A stretch of 64,000 nucleotides of DNA, taken from Acridotheres tristis. Lineage: Eukaryota; Chordata; Aves; Passeriformes; Sturnidae. The stretch's first letter is position 1, and each line of letters starts with the position of its first letter. This document shows, one piece after another, positions 61,401 to 64,000 of the stretch. The notes under the pieces were generated by a model. That model saw nothing but the letters and a program-made list of their open reading frames with translations, was not told where the DNA came from and searched no databases. The position numbers and the translations under genes are program-made. Location: contig CM072886.1 in NCBI GenBank assembly GCA_037013685.1, positions 27,969,080-28,033,079 of the forward strand. Direction: 5' to 3'.

Positions 61401-64000
61401 ATAATATAATCAACCTGTGAAAAGCCAGTCTACAATACACAGTGAGAATCCTAAAATTGCCAAACGGAAGATAACCACTTGACCAAACAAGCACATTATT
61501 TATTACCTACTCTGCAATGAGAATCAGGTCTCCAGAGATGAAGGGCTAGGACACTAAGCCTTAATTCTAAGACTGGAAAAACTATTTGCCATTTGCCTCT
61601 CCACATTATTTGCTGAATTTAATCCATTCTCTGTTTCTTGTTTTTCCAAAATTCAACACATAGTTTGGCTATACCAAAGAACTAAAACTTTTGGCTTCAG
61701 CTGGAAAAATTCTACTTTATGTCACACTTGTGGGCATTGTCACGGCTTGAGACAGTGGATATCCTCATTCTACAGTGTTACTACAGCAACCCAAGTTTGG
61801 AGGACACAAAATCAACACTACTCTGATGTCTGATTTCCTCTTCATTCCTTCCCTGGAAAATTCATATAAACATGGAATTCAATACTCCGTATAAATACAA
61901 ATACGAGTACAAATTTTGAGCATTTTTCTTCAAGGTGTTTATTGCTTATCGTAAATACATTCAGAACATGCTACTAAAATGCATGATTTCTGTGAGTGAG
62001 CCACTAAAGAAATGTTTTCCTGGTTATGTCCTGCAGTGCAAGCTCCGAAGTGTGCAAAATCACAAACAGAACAAATTCTTTATATAACAAATGTGTATAT
62101 TTTTTGTTTATATGTAGCTCTTCATGTAAAAAAAATAATCTTCTTGCTTTTGCAAGATAAAGCTGATGGCACAGTCCTGAAATATATTTTTGTTCTATGC
62201 CACTTTTATCTCCTTTGTAGCATTCTCTAACGTGACTGCCAGAATGCTGTTCTAATTTGGGGGATAATTTTCTATATGAGAACTGACAGAATGAAAATAA
62301 ATTCAAAGTTCCAGGAAATAATGAGTTCCCGATTATGTGTCTGATTACTGTCAGCTCAAGGAATGTACAGACTTCAGAAATGGAAGAGACCACTTTTCCT
62401 TTCACCAAACTGGGAGTCCTGTGTTGATTGCACAGGGAGAAGACTTTCAAGTATTTTTAAATACTCCCTAGTTCTACATGAGAGTTATTTTGAGGTCATG
62501 TTCACGTTTCCAGACCGAATACGATTCTCTGGTAGAGACATCTGAGTCTTATCTGCCTATTTCTGGCTCTGTTTGAGAATGTTTATATTATTCAATGTGG
62601 GAGACTTGAACTCATGACAAGGAACATGATAAATTTTCTTAATCAAACTGGGTATCAAGAGGTGGTCTGTCATCATTTCCCTTTTGTTGCACTGTGAAAG
62701 AAAGCAAATAAGGAGCATCCAGTGTGATCCCCACTTCTGTTTCAAGTCTCCCCACCAAGTCATTAAACATTCTCTGGCCTTTGTCAACAGCCTGGTAAAC
62801 ATCCAGAGAAAGAATCAGAATAAAATAGTTTATTTAACATTCCTCTCCTCCAACTGCTGATTAGGATAAATAGTTTGGATAAAAAGCCTATCTGTTCCAA
62901 AAATCACAAAAAGAAAGGATTCAGCTATCAGCAAAGTTTAGATTTGGTTTCAAATATTTTTAAACAGCAAAAGAGTTTTTTGTGCTCTTTGATATTTTCT
63001 CCATCCTCAGCACATCATGTTAGCACCGTGTCAAAGCAAAACATCAACATCAAATGATCACTGGGTAAACTCCAGTGAACTGGAGTGAAAGGCTGGAGGC
63101 TGAAATTCCAGGCACAATATAAAATTTGGAGAAATGCCAGAACAGAGTTCTTTTTAAACTGCCTAAAAGGCTAAGGAATTGATATCCAGCAAATCCTTTC
63201 ATTGACCTAATAGTTTGGAAATTGCTAATTCTGGTCAGACTGATGAGTCCTTTGAGCCAGGATCATTTCCTTTGACAGGGAAAAGTGTCAAATGTTTCAA
63301 AGAAAAACAGACTCTTCTTCCTCTGACCACCATTGTGCTCATCCATTATGAAAACAAAGCGACACTATGCCTAGCAGAAAGCATGTACCTAGCACGCAGA
63401 AACTTGCAGTCAGCTCAGGAAGTGAAACAGAAGCATTCAGGACTGCTTCTTATTTTTATCCTGGCAAAGCAATTTTATAATCCTAACATACCTGCCTTAA
63501 AATCTTGAGGGGCCCGAATCTCTCCAATAATTAATTATGTGCTCTGAAAATGTTTTGTTTTTTTTTTATTTCTAGTAATCTTGTTGCCATTTAAATTTGC
63601 CAACTGTCCCATTGCCCTTGTGGTACAGTAAACAGAAATAGCCAAATAGCAGCATTCAGAACTCTTTGTCAGATGCTGAGCCACACAGATTAGAATAGCT
63701 CTCTTGCCTTCAGCCATCATTTAAAATATTGAATGACTACAAAAATCTTAAATGTTTATTCTGTATGTTTGCATTCTGTAAGAAACAGTCAATCAACAAT
63801 TATTTTTTATTGTACGTCTGATATGTTTAATATCCTTTAAACATTGGGTCAGATCATCAGTTAACATAAATCAGCAAAGCTGAATTTACTGGATCAGTAT
63901 ACACAACTAAGAATGTTGCCTGTGGCTTTCCCACAGTAATAAAGTTAGACCACATACCCACTTTGGCTGAAATATCTGAAAACATCCAAAGGATCTGCAT
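58471..64000. other. AT-rich intergenic DNA, no gene seen
   Basis: The longest frame is a 148-residue minus-strand ORF (62,004-62,450) with no recognisable domain. A T11 run lies at about 58,481-58,491. The segment 59.3-59.8 kb may be a decayed repeat, but I cannot assign it. No RNA gene seen. Confidence 0.5.

Noticed and set aside
62004..62450. 148-residue minus-strand open frame
   Set aside because: No recognisable family and it overlaps ordinary AT-rich sequence. A single frame of this size is plausible by chance in 64 kb.

Overview
The window is vertebrate nuclear DNA, almost certainly from a bird and most likely a passerine. Three observations support this. CR1 retrotransposon fragments with the avian-type 3' end are the main recognisable interspersed repeat. 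One element at 21.94-22.08 kb has a tRNA-Ile-like head and a CR1-like tail, which is the structure of TguSINE1, a SINE known from songbirds. The only protein-coding exon is a close match to MEOX2 (GAX). There is no bacterial, organellar or intact viral gene. Spliced genes cannot be read as single ORFs, so nearly all longer open frames are chance readings of CpG-rich DNA or repeats.

Layout. MEOX2 lies on the minus strand at the left edge. Its first coding exon ends at 430 with a clean splice donor, intron 1 runs off the window, and exons 2-3 with the homeobox are outside. Its leader, two upstream start codons, a TATA/MEF2-like element and a dense CpG island (about 1.3-1.95 kb) follow to the right. 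A second GC-rich block near 3 kb carries a 12-copy pentanucleotide array.

From 3.4 to 64 kb I find no exon that I can support. This is AT-rich intergenic DNA upstream of MEOX2. It contains CR1 pieces at 14.9, 18.1, 21.2 (probable), 27-28, 41.5, 44, 47.8 and 49.8 kb. It also contains older CORE-SINE/MIR- and L2-like relics at 28.5, 31.6, 34.0, 37.3 and 58.3 kb, plus several simple repeats. One isolated CpG-rich island (33.0-33.85 kb) stands out. It could be the promoter of an unannotated noncoding transcript or a distal regulatory element.

Functionally the window is one developmental transcription-factor gene start plus a long gene-poor upstream domain. In tetrapods, as I recall, the next gene on that side is CRPPA (ISPD), and no exon of it is seen here. 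I did not find a new multi-gene system. The points most worth checking are the 33-kb CpG island, the MEOX2 leader with its upstream ORFs, the tRNA-derived SINE, and a 58-nt hairpin at 45.66 kb.
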